Shown in pieces: positions 37,206 through 47,140 of a stretch of 64,000 nucleotides of DNA. The stretch lies in NCBI GenBank assembly GCA_024426085.1, contig CP087974.1:3076001-3140000 (forward strand). Reading direction: 5' to 3'. Position 1 is the stretch's first letter. Each line of letters begins with the position of its first letter. This DNA is from Rhizobium sp. RCAM05350. Lineage in GTDB: Bacteria; Pseudomonadota; Alphaproteobacteria; Rhizobiales; Rhizobiaceae. The notes under the pieces are model-generated. The model saw nothing but the letters and a program-made list of their open reading frames with translations. It was not told the DNA's origin and did no database searches. The translations under genes were made by a program, and so were the position numbers.

Positions 37206-37512
37206 GACGCTCCTCCAGCGGTACAAATGGACATAGCCCGCAGGTTGACCGGCGGCAAGACGCGGAAATCGCCCTCCGCCGGCTTGCGGCAGGGAGAATT
37301 TTTGTTGCCTGGGGATGACAAGCGCCACGCTTTGGTGTATTCGCCCGACCGGTTCGGGAAAAATCCCGTCGCCTGCAAAACAAAGAATGGTGAATTCGCT
37401 CCTGTTCCTCACTTGGGAACAAAACCTGGCGGCGCCTCGTAAAGAGGATTGGTCCAAGAGGTACGGTCGAGCGCTCTGGCTGTTTCAGAAGAACTTGAGA
37501 AGGTTGAGACCA
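37206..37512. other. Leader/promoter region of rplS
   Basis: About 300 bases between the TSUP and rplS genes (divergent). It should hold both promoters. I see no convincing RNA structure; AGAAGGTTGAGACC before the rplS ATG gives only a weak ribosome-binding site. Confidence 0.45.
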
Positions 37513-38069
37513 ATGAACATCATCCAGCAGCTGGAAGCCGAACAGGCCGCCAAGATTGCCGCCAAGCGCACGCTTCCGGAATTTTCGGCAGGCGACACCG
37601 TCCGCGTCAACGTTCGCGTGACGGAAGGTACCCTGTACCCGTATCCAGGCCTATGAAGGCGTTTGCATTGCCCGTTCCGGCGGCGGCATCAACGAAAGCT
37701 TCACGGTCCGCAAGATTTCCTACGGCGAAGGCGTCGAGCGCGTCTTCCCGGTTTACTCGCCGATGGTCGAAGGCGTCGAGATCGTTCGCCGCGGCAAGGT
37801 CCGTCGCGCCAAGCTGTACTACCTGCGCGATCGTCGCGGCAAGTCGGCTCGTATCGTTGAAGACACCGGCGTTCGCGCCCTGCAAGCTGAACGACGCCGA
37901 GCGTCAGGCCGTTGCCGAAGAAAAGGCACGTCTGGAAGCTGAAAAGGTCGCAGCAGCACAGGCTCTGGCCGCCGAAAAGGCAGCCGCTGAAGCCGCCGCA
38001 GCAGAGGCAGCAGCAGCCAAGGCCGCTGAAGAAGCTGCCGCTGCAGCCGCCGAACCGGCAGCAGAATAA
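37513..38069 (+). CDS. rplS: 50S ribosomal protein L19
   Basis: L19 of about 185 residues: MNIIQQLEAEQAAKIAAKRT, FSAGDTVRVNVRVTEG, then (repaired) TRTRIQAYEGVCIARSGGGI, SFTVRKISYGEGVERVFPVY, AKLYYLRDRRGKSARI. It ends in a long Ala/Glu-rich tail common in alphaproteobacteria. Two T insertions, at 37634 and 37881, both between C and G, split it in three. Normally next to trmD; here separated by 4.1 kb. Confidence 0.95.
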
Positions 38070-38095
38070 GTTTCAATCCATCGGGATTGTTGAGC

Positions 38096-38120
38096 AAGGC
38101 GGCCTTCGGGTCGCCTTTTT
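38096..38120 (+). terminator. Rho-independent terminator after rplS
   Basis: AAGGCG, a GC-rich loop, CGCCTTTTTCTTT, 27 bases after the rplS stop. Confidence 0.78.
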
Positions 38121-38140
38121 CTTTGGGGGGCACAAAAACG

Positions 38141-38966
38141 ATGGACGACTATCTCAAGACCAATCTTCTGAACTGGGACGACCGGGCTGCGCTGCACGCA
38201 ACCGACACGACCGGCCGCTACCGCATCGACCGCGTGCTGTCAGGCGGCTCGTCGCTGCATGCGCTGGAGGCGGGCGAGATCGGCGACATCGCCGGCAAGG
38301 ACATCGTCCATCTGCAATGCCATATCGGGCTCGACACGCTGAGCCTCAAGCATCTCGGCGCGCTCGGTTACCGGGCTCGATTTCTCGCCGATCGCGATAA
38401 CCGCCGCGCGGGATTTCGCCGTGAGGGCCGGGACGGAGGCAACCTTCGTCGAGGCCTCGATCTATGATGCGGCGGCGGCGCTGGAACAGCGGACCTATGA
38501 CATGGTCTTCGTCACATGGGGCGCCATCCACTGGCTGCCGGACATTTTTCGCTGGGCCGAGGTCGTCGCCAGTCTGCTGCGTCCCGGCGGCCGGCTCTAC
38601 CTGCTCGACGGGCACCCGCAGATGTATCAATACGAAGGCGCCGACGATGGCCGTCTGTCGCTCGTCCATGGCTGGCGCACGCCGCCCGATGCGCCGCTTT
38701 TGTTTGAGGAAACCCACACCTATACCGCGACGAACGGCCGCTGACCCACCAGCGCATGTACGAATGGCTGCATCCGATCAGCCACACCGTCAAAGCATTG
38801 CTGAAGTCTGGACTCGTGCTCGATTTTCTCAACGAGCACGAGGTTCTTGTCTGGCGGCATTATCCCGGCATGATCGAGACTGGTGAGGACCAGTTCGAGC
38901 AGGCTCCCGGATTGCCGCGCATTCCGCTGTCGTTCTCGATCGGGGGCGAGCAAGCCCCTGCCATAA
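38141..38966 (+). CDS. Class I SAM-dependent methyltransferase
   Basis: Methyltransferase of about 275 residues: MDDYLKTNLLNWDDRAALHA, SAM motif I HLQCHIGLDTLSLKHLGA, (repaired) SVTGLDFSPIAITAARDFAV, YDMVFVTWGAIHWLPDI, LLRPGGRLYLLDGHPQMYQY. Breaks: an extra C near 38361, a missing G near 38731 and a G-run error near 38943, after which the likely end is RASKPLP at 38966. Small-molecule substrate unknown. No partner gene on the strand. Confidence 0.85.
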
Positions 38967-39020
38967 GAGCGGCCTGCTTGCCGCGTCACCCAAGGTGTCG
39001 GCGGACGTGCTGCGGCCTGA

Positions 39021-39528
39021 TCATGGCTTGGTCGCAGGGTCCCAATGCTCGTCGGCCTTTCCATCCTTGATCCGCCAGGTGTCGTACCAGGTGGTCGTAT
39101 AGGTCTTGGCCGGATCTTTCTCGTCCTTGATCTCGCGGACATAGCCAACTGTGACGAGATCACCTTCCGCCGTGACGAAGGCGACCGGCGTCTTGATCTT
39201 TTCCGGAATGGGCGACGGCTTCCTGTCGAGGACTTTGGTAAAATATTGCACGACGCCGGCGCTGCCTGATGCGGCATTGGGATTGTGCTGGAGGTAACGC
39301 TCGGTCAGATACTGGTCCGCCTTGTCCCAATGATTGGCTTCCGAGCAGATCGCGAATGATGCCGTAGACCACCTGTTTGTTGGCGTTGAGCTTTGGGTCC
39401 GGGCTGGTAAACAGCGCTTCCGCATCGGATGCCACGACCACCGCCTCCTGCGCTGATGCAGGCGTGCCTGCCGCCATCAGTCCGGTCAGCGTAAGCGCAA
39501 AAGCGATAGGGGCCAGGGTTCGTTTCAT
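39021..39528 (-). CDS. Exported SnoaL-like (NTF2-fold) protein
   Basis: Signal peptide MKRTLAPIAFALTLTGLMAA ending ASAQE, then an NTF2-like domain: QVVYGIIRDLLEANHWDKAD (repaired), YLTERYLQHNPNAASGSAGV, PVAFVTAEGDLVTVGYVREI and TWYDTWRIKDGKADEHWDPA. About 169 residues. An extra base near 39352 splits it. The HNP and DEHWD motifs are typical of the SnoaL-like polyketide cyclase group. Periplasmic; function unknown. Confidence 0.83.
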
Positions 39529-39806
39529 CGGATGATTTTCCTTTTCAGCGATGCATGAGCGGCATCTGACAAGATGTGGGGCGGCAAACGCGCCGCAACG
39601 GAACGTATGGACAAGCAGACCTGCGGGAAAGGAGGCAGTTTTTCCGCTGAAGGTTCCAAAAGATAACCAGGTTCCGTGCGCCGTCGTCGATCTCTCTGCT
39701 ATTTTCAAGATGTTGCCCGTGAAACCGGCGGGCAAGGTCTCTCGTCTCTTGCCAGCCTGTCGGCTTCTGTGACAGGTTCCATTCGCCACAATTCAGGAGC
39801 CCATCC

Positions 39807-40605
39807 ATGTTTTCCCGCCGCACCCTTCTCGCCGGCCTGACCGCCCTTGTTCTTGCGCCTTTGAGCGTTGCCGCCGCCGAGCTGCCGGATCCGGCCGGGC
39901 GCACCGTCGTGGTCGTCACCGAGAATGCCTATCCGCCGCTGCAGTTCGTCGATCCGAAGAGCGGCAAGGCGATCGGCTGGGAGTATGACGCGATGGAAGA
40001 GATCGCCAAGCGGCTGAACTTCAAGCTGGAAATCCAGAACACCTCGTGGGACGCGATGATCCAGGCGGTCTCGGACGGCCAGTACGACATCGGCATGACC
40101 GGCATCACCATCAAGGACGAGCGCAAGACGCAGGTGGATTTCTCAGATCCCTACATGCGCTCGCAGCAGTTCATGCTGGTGCGCGGCGACGAGACCCGCT
40201 TCACCGATGCCAAGACGTTTGGTGCATTTACTGACGGGCTGATCGGTGCGCAGATCGGTACCTCGCCATTCTACACGGCGGTCTATGAAATACTGGATGG
40301 CAACGAGCAGAACCCGCGCATAAAGCTGTTCGAGACGTTTGGTGCGACGGTGCAGGCCTTGAAGGCTGGCGATGTCGATACGGTGCTGACCGATAGCGTC
40401 GCTGCCCAGGGATATGTCGATTCCTCAGCCGGTGGCCTCAAGGTTGTCGGCGGCCCGCTCGGCACCGAGGATTTCGGCTTCATCTTCAAGAAGGGCTCCG
40501 GATCTGGTCGCCCCGGTCAATGCCGCCATCGCGGCGCTGAAGGCGGACAGCACGCTCGACAAGCTGAACCAGAAATGGTTCGTCGATTACAAGATGGGCG
40601 AATGA
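39807..40605 (+). CDS. Amino-acid ABC transporter substrate-binding protein
   Basis: Family 3 solute-binding protein of about 266 residues. Signal peptide MFSRRTLLAGLTALVLAPLS; family signature GWEYDAMEEIAKRLNFKLEI; ligand loop QYDIGMTGITIKDERKTQVD; QIGTSPFYTAVYEI. An extra C near 40498 shifts the last 35 residues; repaired, it ends NAAIAALKADSTLDKLNQKW then FVDYKMGE. Followed 10 bases later by its permease. Likely polar amino acids. Confidence 0.9.
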
Positions 40606-40615
40606 TCGCCGCCCG

Positions 40616-41429
40616 ATGACGCCTGCGCACGACACTTCTCAGAAGGGCGACTATCCCTGGTGGCTGGTCGCCCTTGCCGTGACTGCCGTGGCGCTGGCCG
40701 TGGTGATCGTCTCCAACGGTGTCTACCGACAGGTCTTCACCATCGTTTCGGCCGGTATCGGCATCACCATTTTCGTTACGCTGGTCGGCTTTTTCTTCGC
40801 CACGGCGCTCGGGCTCGGCATCGCGCTGATGGCGCTGTCGGATCGCGCAGCTGCGCCAGATCGCCCGGTTCTATACCGAGGTGATCCGCGGCATCCCGAT
40901 CCTCGTTCTGTTGTTCTACATCGCCTTTGCCGGTGCCCCGGCGCTGGTGGTGCTGATCAATTTCATCCTGTCGCCGCTGATTTCGGTTGGCGCCATGGAA
41001 CCGATGGTGGTGCGCGACCTGTCCTTGATGTGGCGGGCGATCATTGCGCTGTCGATCGGTTATTCCGCTTTTATTGCTGAAGTGTTTCGGGCCGGTATCC
41101 TGTCGGTCGACAAGGGACAGATCGAGGCGGCCAAGGCGCTTGGCCTGTCGCGTTATCAGCGCTTCCGACTGGTGGTCTTTCCACAAGCGATCCGCGTCAT
41201 CCTGCCGCCGCTCGGCAATGATTTCGTGGCGATGGTCAAGGACTCCTCCCTGGTCTCGGTGCTTGGCGTCGCCGATATCACCCAGGCGGGCAAGATCTAT
41301 GCCTCGGGCTCATTTCGGTTTTTTGAGACCTATTCGATCGTGGCGTATATCTATCTGATTTTGACGGTCGGGCTGTCGCTTGGGCTAAGGCGGCTGGAGC
41401 AAAGGCTGCGGCGGGGAAATCGAGGTTAG
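40616..41429 (+). CDS. Amino-acid ABC transporter permease
   Basis: HisM/GlnP-type inner-membrane permease of about 271 residues: ITIFVTLVGFFFATALGLGI, RFYTEVIRGIPILVLLFYIA, the EAA loop EAAKALGLSRYQRFRLVVFP and GNDFVAMVKDSSLVSVLGVA. Loss of a CG unit near 40847 breaks it; repaired, it reads SDRAQLRQIARFYTEVIRG. No ATPase gene follows, so the importer must share one encoded elsewhere. Confidence 0.9.
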
Positions 41430-41966
41430 CGGTAAGCTGAGAGAGGTCGATCGCCTCCACTTCTTGGATTAGTTGTTCGTGGATATCACCTATCCCGTCA
41501 TCCTCGCCCTTGTGGCGGGGATCCAGTGACCTGACGTCCGTCGGGTCAAAAGACCCATTTGTACCTGGATGAAGAGTTCTCTCGCCGCACAGACGCGCGG
41601 CGGCTGGATCCCCGCCACAAGGGCGAGGATGACGGAGGAGGAGGGTGCATCTGTGAAAACCCAACCCCTCAGCGATAGTTTACTGCCAGTCGCCGTGCTC
41701 GTTCACGTCGCGTCGATATTGCCGCCTATTCACAAAACTGCTATATCCCCGCCCATGGAATCCAAATTCGGATGTTACGAGCAGAAAATCGTCGTGCTGC
41801 AGGACCACAAGCGTCTGCCGGCACGGTTTTTTGCGTGCGTTTCCGGCGCCCTTAGCAGCCGACTTATCTGACCGCCGGGGCTTGACCTCGATCGGGTGAC
41901 CGGCGTCTTTTGCCGGACTTTTCCTTCTTCACAATGCCTGAACTTCTTCACAATGGATGCACAGCC
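41430..41966. other. Intergenic region upstream of leuC with repeat copy 3
   Basis: 537 bases with no gene recognised. The left third is the dispersed repeat (41495-41635). The rest should hold the leuC promoter and leader; ACAATG repeats just before the leuC start but I see no leucine-rich leader peptide or attenuator. Confidence 0.5.
41495..41635. repeat. Dispersed inverted-repeat element, copy 3 (141 bp)
   Basis: The best preserved copy. The terminal arms are perfect complements over at least 30 bp, beginning CCGTCATCCTCGCCCTTGTG and ending in its inverse. The core has GACGTCCGTCGGGTCAAAAG, an extra ~20-bp segment (CCATTTGTACCTGGATGAAG) absent from the other copies, and CGCCGCACAGACGCGCGGC. 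Confidence 0.88.
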
Positions 41967-43374
41967 ATGAGCGCACCGCGTACCCTCTACGACAAGATCT
42001 GGGACGACCATCTGGTCGATCAACAGGATGACGGAACCTGTCTTCTCTATATCGATCGCCATCTCGTTCACGAAGTGACGAGCCCGCAGGCGTTCGAAGG
42101 CCTTCGTTTGACGAATCGTCAGGTGCGGGCTCCGCAGAAGACACTTGCCGTCGTCGACCACAATGTGCCGACCTCGCCGGATCGCCATCTCGGCATCAAG
42201 AACGAGGAAAGCCGCATCCAGGTTGAGGCGCTGGCGCAGAACGCAGCCGATTTCGGCGTCGAATATTATTCGGCCAGCGATATCCGCCAAGGCATCGTCC
42301 ATATCGTCGGGCCGGAGCAGGGCTTTACCCTGCCGGGCATGACCATCGTCTGCGGCGACAGCCACACCTCGACCCATGGTGCCTTCGGCGCCTTGGCGCA
42401 TGGTATAGGCACCTCCGAGGTCGAGCATGTGCTCGCCACCCAGACGCTGATCCAGAAGAAGGCCAAGAACATGCTGGTGCGTGTCGATGGCGTTCTGCCG
42501 GAGCATGTCACCGCCAAGGACATCATCCTGGCCATCATCGGCGAGATCGGCACGGCCGGCGGCACCGGCAGTGTCATCGAATTTGCCGGCGAGGCGATCC
42601 GCGCTGTCGATGGAAGGCCGCATGACCGTCTGCAACATGACGATCGAAGGCGGTGCCCGCGCCGGCCTGATCGCGCCGGACGAAAAGACCTTCGAATATA
42701 TCAAGGGCAAGCCGCGTGCACCGAAGGGCGAAGACCTCGAAAAAGCCATTGCCTACTGGAAGACGCTGCAGACTGATGAAGGCGCGCATTATGACCGCGT
42801 CGTCGTTCTCAATGCCGCCGACCTGCCGCCGATCGTTTCCTGGGGCTCCTCGCCGGAGGACGTCATCTCGGTTCAGGGGATCGTTCCCAATCCGGACGAA
42901 ATCACTGATGAGAACAAGCGCACCTCGAAATGGCGTGCGCTCGACTATATGGGCCTGAAGCCGGGCACGAAGATCACCGATATCAATATCGACCGCGTCT
43001 TCATCGGCTCCTGCACCAACGGGCGCATCGAGGATCTACGTGAAGTCGCCAAGGTCGTCGAAGGCCGCACCGTGGCTTCAACCGTCTCGGCGATGATCGT
43101 TCCGGGCTCGGGCCTCGTCAAGGAACAGGCGGAAGCCGAAGGCCTCGACAAGATCTTCAAGGCAGCCGGTTTCGACTGGCGCGAGCCGGGCTGCTCGATG
43201 TGCCTGGCCATGAACGACGACCGGCTGAAGCCGGGCGAGCGCTGCGCCTCGACCTCCAACCGCAACTTCGAAGGCCGCCAGGGTTTTAAAGGCCGTACGC
43301 ACCTCGTCTCGCCGGCGATGGCTGCTGCTGCCGCTGTCTCGGGGCACTTTGTCGATATTCGTGACTGGAAGTAA
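41967..43374 (+). CDS. leuC: 3-isopropylmalate dehydratase large subunit
   Basis: LeuC of about 470 residues: SAPRTLYDKIWDDHLV, VCGDSHTSTHGAFGALAHGI, VFIGSCTNGRIEDLREVAKV and PGCSMCLAMNDDRLKPGERC, giving the 4Fe-4S cysteines. Loss of one CG unit near 42601 shifts the frame; repaired, it reads EAIRALSMEGRMTVCNMTIE. It isomerises isopropylmalate in leucine synthesis with LeuD, which is not in the window. Confidence 0.95.
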
Positions 43375-43379
43375 GTGGT

Positions 43380-43510
43380 TTACCCTCCCCTTGAGGGGAG
43401 GGGGCGGTACGCAGGGCCGGGGTGGGGTGATATGCGGCCTGCATCGGAGTTCGCGGTTGTCACCCCCACCCGCAGCTTCGCTATGACCTCCCCTCTCAAG
43501 GGGAGGTGGG
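43380..43510. repeat. Palindromic intergenic element downstream of leuC
   Basis: Two arms: ACCCTCCCCTTGAGGGGAGG at the left and CCTCCCCTCTCAAGGGGAGG at the right, with GGGGTGGGG and CACCCCCACCC between able to pair. Related in composition to 18211-18366. Confidence 0.75.
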
Positions 43511-43519
43511 AGAAGCAAA

Positions 43520-44055
43520 ATGAGCTCGAAATCCGCAAAGCAGAAACGCCGCCTCATCCTGTTGCGCCATGCCAAATCTGCCTGGCCCGAAGGCGTGCCG
43601 GATCCCGAGCGCCCTCTCTCCGATCGTGGTCGCAAGGCGGCACCTGTCATCGCCGCCTACATTGCGCGAGAAACTCATCCCTGATCTTGCTCTGATTTCA
43701 CCGGCCCGCCGGGCGCAGGAAACATGGCAGCTTGTCCGCGAGGCCCTGCCTGATGGGATCGTGGAGCGTGCGGCCCCGGGTATTTACGAGGTTCCAGCGA
43801 ATAATATTCTGACGGTAGTCCAGTCTGTCGAGCCCGGTATCCGCACCTTGCTCATGGTCGGGCACAATCCCGGCATGGAGGATCTGGCATCGCTGCTCAT
43901 GACAGAGGGCGATGTCGATGCCCTGGCGCGCATGACGGAAAAATTCCCTGACGGCCAGCCTTGCCGTGATCGATTTCGATCTGGAAGAATGGAGCGCTGT
44001 TGCAGCAGGCACCGGTTATCTCGAGCGGTTCGTGACGCCGCGCTTTCTTGGCTGA
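43520..44055 (+). CDS. SixA-like phosphohistidine phosphatase
   Basis: Histidine phosphatase of about 179 residues. The catalytic RHG-type motif is LILLRHAKSAW, the second His is in LLMVGHNPGMEDLA. Breaks: one CG unit lost near 43666 (repaired: YIAREKLIPDLALISPARRA) and a T inserted at 43949 in CpG (repaired: KFPTASLAVIDFDLEEWSAV). SixA dephosphorylates phosphohistidine in phosphotransfer proteins. It lies close to the CenR regulator gene. Confidence 0.87.
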
Positions 44056-44067
44056 CGGCCGAACCGT

Positions 44068-44618
44068 CTATACGACTTTCACCACCGTCCCTCGTCGCAT
44101 GAACCGCAGCAGCCGTTTCATCGCCGGCAGGCTGACTGCGACGCAGCCCTCCGTCGGCTTGTAGCCCGGCTTGGCGAGGTGAAAGAAGATCGCCGAGCCG
44201 CCATAGCGCTTCCGGACGCGCAGGTTCCAGTCCATCACCAGGCAGACATCGTAGAGCCCGTCGTCGTCGTGCGCATCTTTTCGTGGCTAGGCCTGAACGG
44301 CGCGCTGACGGGCCGATTATAGAGGGCGTGGCGCGGTTCGTCACACCAGAGCAGGTTGTTCGGCGTGAAGCGGAGCGGTAGCGCAGTCGGCGGCGTGGTG
44401 ATGCGGTCATGACGGACATAACCGCCGATCAGCCGCATCGATGTGATCGGGGTGGCGCCGTCGCCTTCACGCTTGCGCGAAGTGGTGCCGCTGCGGCCAA
44501 TGGCCGCTTCCTCGGTGCGTCCGGCGAAGGTGACGAGGGCTCTGGTGCGATTTCCGGGTTTGGACCTGACGGTGATAGTATTGGCTGGATTTGCGGATTT
44601 GCGGGGTTTCAGTCGCAT
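44068..44618 (-). CDS. L,D-transpeptidase catalytic domain (YkuD) family protein
   Basis: About 183 residues. The C-terminal half has FHLAKPGYKPTEGCVAVSLP, where the Cys-containing GCVAV and preceding His match the YkuD-type active site, and ends RLLRFMRRGTVVKVV. One base is missing near 44273; repaired, the junction reads DDDGLYDVCLVMDWNLRVRK. No clear signal peptide (start MRLKPRKSANPANTITVRSK), so it may belong to the short YkuD-like subfamily of uncertain role. Convergent with sixA. Confidence 0.8.
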
Positions 44619-44760
44619 TTTACTCACAGTTTTTTGCGTTGTCCGTGATCTGAAACATAACCATAGCACTACACAACATGTAACAACCGGGTGAAAGGCT
44701 GCGTAGCTTGTTTAAGGCAGCGATTGCGCTAGTTTAAGACCGCAAGCAAGGAGATAACCA

Positions 44761-45444
44761 TGTCGGCCCGCACCATTCTTCTCGTCGATGACGACAACGA
44801 CCTGCGTGAAACACTGGTGGAGCAACTTGCCCTCTATGAGGAATTCACCATTCTTCAGGAACCCACTGCAGCCAAGGGCATCAACACCGCCCGCAACCAG
44901 CAGATCGCCCTTCTGGTGATGGATGTCGGCCTGCCGGATATGGACGGCCGCGAGGCGGTCAAGCTTTTGCGCAAGGGTGGCTTCAAGCCGCCGATCATCA
45001 TGCTGACCGGCCACGATACCGATCTCGGACACGATCCTCGGTCTTGAAGCGGGCGCCAACGACTATGTCACCAAGCCCTTCCGTTTCGCGGTGCTTCTCG
45101 CCCGCATCCGGGCGCAACTGCGTCAGCACGAGCAGAGCGAGGACGCTACCTTTAACGTCGGCCCCTACACTTTCAAGCCGGGGCAGAAGCTTCTGACGCT
45201 GGAGAATGGCCAGAAGATCCGGCTCACCGAAAAGGAAGCGGCGATCATCCGTTATCTCTACCGCGCGGACCAGAAAGTGGTGACGCGCGATGTGCTTCTC
45301 GAAGAGGTCTGGGGCTACAATTCCGGCGTCACTACTCATACGCTCGAGACTCATGTCTACCGGCTGCGTCAGAAAATCGAACGTGACCCTTCCAATGCGG
45401 AGATTTTGGTGACAGAGAATGGTGGCTACAAGATAGTTCCATAA
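44761..45444 (+). CDS. cenR: CenR-type response regulator (OmpR/PhoB family)
   Basis: Receiver plus winged-helix regulator of about 227 residues. Receiver: ILLVDDDNDLRETLVEQLAL, phospho-acceptor Asp in LLVMDVGLPDMDGREA, Thr in IIMLTGHDT, Lys in YVTKPFRFAVL. DNA-binding domain: IRLTEKEAAIIRYLYRADQK, LEEVWGYNSGVTTHTLETHV and YRLRQKIE. An extra base near 45026 breaks it; repaired, it reads GHDTDSDTILGLEAGANDYV. The sequence matches CenR/OtpR of alphaproteobacteria, an envelope regulator essential in Caulobacter. Its kinase is not adjacent. Confidence 0.85.
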
Positions 45445-45473
45445 CGGCATCAGGCCCGCTCTGAGGTATCCCT

Positions 45474-45929
45474 TTGTCGCTGAATGACGATATTGCCCTT
45501 CTGTCCCTCGTTCCGCTGTTTGCGGATATCGATGACGACAAGCTGCGGCTGATCGCGTTTGGGGCCGAGCGCCGCCGGTTGAACAGGGGGCAGCAGCTGT
45601 TTCGTGAGGGCGCGCCGGCCGATTGCGCCTTCGCTGTTGCCAGCGGCAGCATCACGCTGACTCGCAATCTTGTCGATGGCCACGCCGAGGTGGTGGATAC
45701 CGTCGGGCGCGGAACGCTTCTCTCCGAGCTGGCGATGATCTCCTTCGTCGAACGAAAGTTTACCGCGACGGCCGAGGAGGACAGCGAAGTCATTCGCATC
45801 AACCGGCCGCTGTTCCGCCGCATGTTGGAGGAATATCCGGAAGTGGCTGTCGTCGTAGAAGGCCGGATTAAGAGCAATCTTCAGGCGATGATCAGCGCCA
45901 TGCAGAAGCTGGCGCCGAAATTCGGCTAG
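45474..45929 (+). CDS. Cyclic-nucleotide-binding domain protein without HTH
   Basis: Intact, 151 residues, TTG start at 45474, 29 bases after cenR. A single cNMP fold: SLVPLFADIDDDKLRLIAFG, GQQLFREGAPADCAFAVASG, LLSELAMISFVERKFTATAE. The Glu (SEL) and Arg (ER) of the phosphate cassette are kept in modified form. No DNA-binding domain follows, so it is a stand-alone sensor or adaptor rather than a Crp. Closely linked to cenR, likely co-transcribed. Confidence 0.85.
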   Translation: MSLNDDIALLSLVPLFADIDDDKLRLIAFGAERRRLNRGQQLFREGAPADCAFAVASGSITLTRNLVDGHAEVVDTVGRGTLLSELAMISFVERKFTATAEEDSEVIRINRPLFRRMLEEYPEVAVVVEGRIKSNLQAMISAMQKLAPKFG

Positions 45930-46052
45930 GCGTTTCTTCCAAGAGACAGTGTGTTTCGATGACGCGGGCTTTGCGGCAGGCTCCCGCTCTTCCCTGCGGT
46001 GTACTCCGTTCCCATCTATGCGGCACACACCGCTCTCATCAGGGACAAGTTT

Positions 46053-47075
46053 ATGAAAAAAATCGGCTTTCTTTCCTTCGGGCACTGGAGCCCTTCGCCG
46101 CAATCGGGGACCCGATCGGCCGGCGATGCGCTTCTGCAGTCGATCGATCTCGCGGTTGCCGCCGAAGAGCTCGGCGCCGACGGCGCCTATTTCCGCGTTC
46201 ACCATTTTGCCCGGCAGCTTGCTGCGCCCTTTCCGCTTCTGGCTGCCATCGGCGCCAGAACCAAAAACATCGAGATCGGCACGGCGGTTATCGACATGCG
46301 TTATGAGAACCCGCTCTACATGGCGGAGGATGCCGGCAGCGCCGATCTCATCTCGAACGGGCGCCTGCAGCTCGGCATCAGCCGCGGCTCGCCCGAACAG
46401 GTGATCGATGGCTGGCGCTATTTCGGCTACGAACCGCAGGAAGGCTTGAGCGACGCGGATATGGCGCGGAAGCACACCGAAGTCTTGCTCGAAACGTTGA
46501 AAGGCCAGGGCTTTGCCCAGCCGAACCCACGTCCGATGTTTCCCAATCCGCCGGGCCTGCTGCGGCTAGAGCCGCATTCGGGAGGCTTGCGCGAGCGCAT
46601 CTGGTGGGGCGCCAGCTCAAATGCCACGGCCGTCTGGGCAGCCAAGCTTGGTATGAACCTGCAGAGCTCGACGCTGAAGAACGACGAAACCGGCGAGCCC
46701 TTCCACGTCCAGCAGGCGGCGCGGATCCGCCTCTACCGGGAGGCCTGGAAGGAAGCCGGCCATACGCGCACGCCGCGGGTGTCGGTCAGCCGCAGCATCT
46801 TCGCACTGGTCGATGATCGCGACCGCGCCTATTTCGGCGGCGGTAGCAAGGAAAGCGACACGATCGGCTATATCGACGATCAGACAAGGGCGATCTTCGG
46901 TCGCTCCTACGCCGCCGAGCCTGAGGCGCTCATTCGGCAACTGGCTGAGGACGAGGCGATCGCCGAGGCCGATACCCTGCTCCTGACCGTCCCGAACCAG
47001 CTGGGTGTCGATTACAACGCCCATGTCATCGAGGCGGTTCTGAAGCATATCGCGCCGGCGCTCGGCTGGCGGTAA
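46053..47075 (+). CDS. LLM class flavin-dependent oxidoreductase
   Basis: Bacterial luciferase-like TIM-barrel enzyme of 340 residues, intact: MKKIGFLSFGHWSPSPQSGT, ELGADGAYFRVHHFARQLA, TKNIEIGTAVIDMRYENPLY, GRLQLGISRGSPEQVIDGWR, LLLTVPNQLGVDYNAHVIEA. Uses reduced flavin from a separate reductase; substrate unknown. A hairpin at 47098-47127 separates it from the convergent TonB receptor. Confidence 0.9.
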   Translation: MKKIGFLSFGHWSPSPQSGTRSAGDALLQSIDLAVAAEELGADGAYFRVHHFARQLAAPFPLLAAIGARTKNIEIGTAVIDMRYENPLYMAEDAGSADLISNGRLQLGISRGSPEQVIDGWRYFGYEPQEGLSDADMARKHTEVLLETLKGQGFAQPNPRPMFPNPPGLLRLEPHSGGLRERIWWGASSNATAVWAAKLGMNLQSSTLKNDETGEPFHVQQAARIRLYREAWKEAGHTRTPRVSVSRSIFALVDDRDRAYFGGGSKESDTIGYIDDQTRAIFGRSYAAEPEALIRQLAEDEAIAEADTLLLTVPNQLGVDYNAHVIEAVLKHIAPALGWR

Positions 47076-47097
47076 GACCGGTTTTCGGCATTGATCA

Positions 47098-47127
47098 GGC
47101 GCGGCGTTCCAGCAGAAACGCCGCGCC
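47098..47127. terminator. Bidirectional hairpin between convergent genes
   Basis: Perfect 11-bp stem GGCGCGGCGTT / AACGCCGCGCC with an 8-base loop. No T-tract on either side, so termination strength is uncertain, but the placement between convergent stops fits. Confidence 0.65.
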
Positions 47128-47140
47128 AGCTTCATCTATT

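Noticed and set aside
29733..38069. Pseudogenes of ffh, trmD and rplS
   Set aside because: These are single-copy essential genes and each is repaired by one or two base changes of the recurring error types.
4879..43949. Programmed ribosomal frameshifting or recoding at CTG sites
   Set aside because: The inserted T falls in every codon phase, occurs on both strands and lacks slippery sequences or downstream structures. A DNA-level artefact explains it better.
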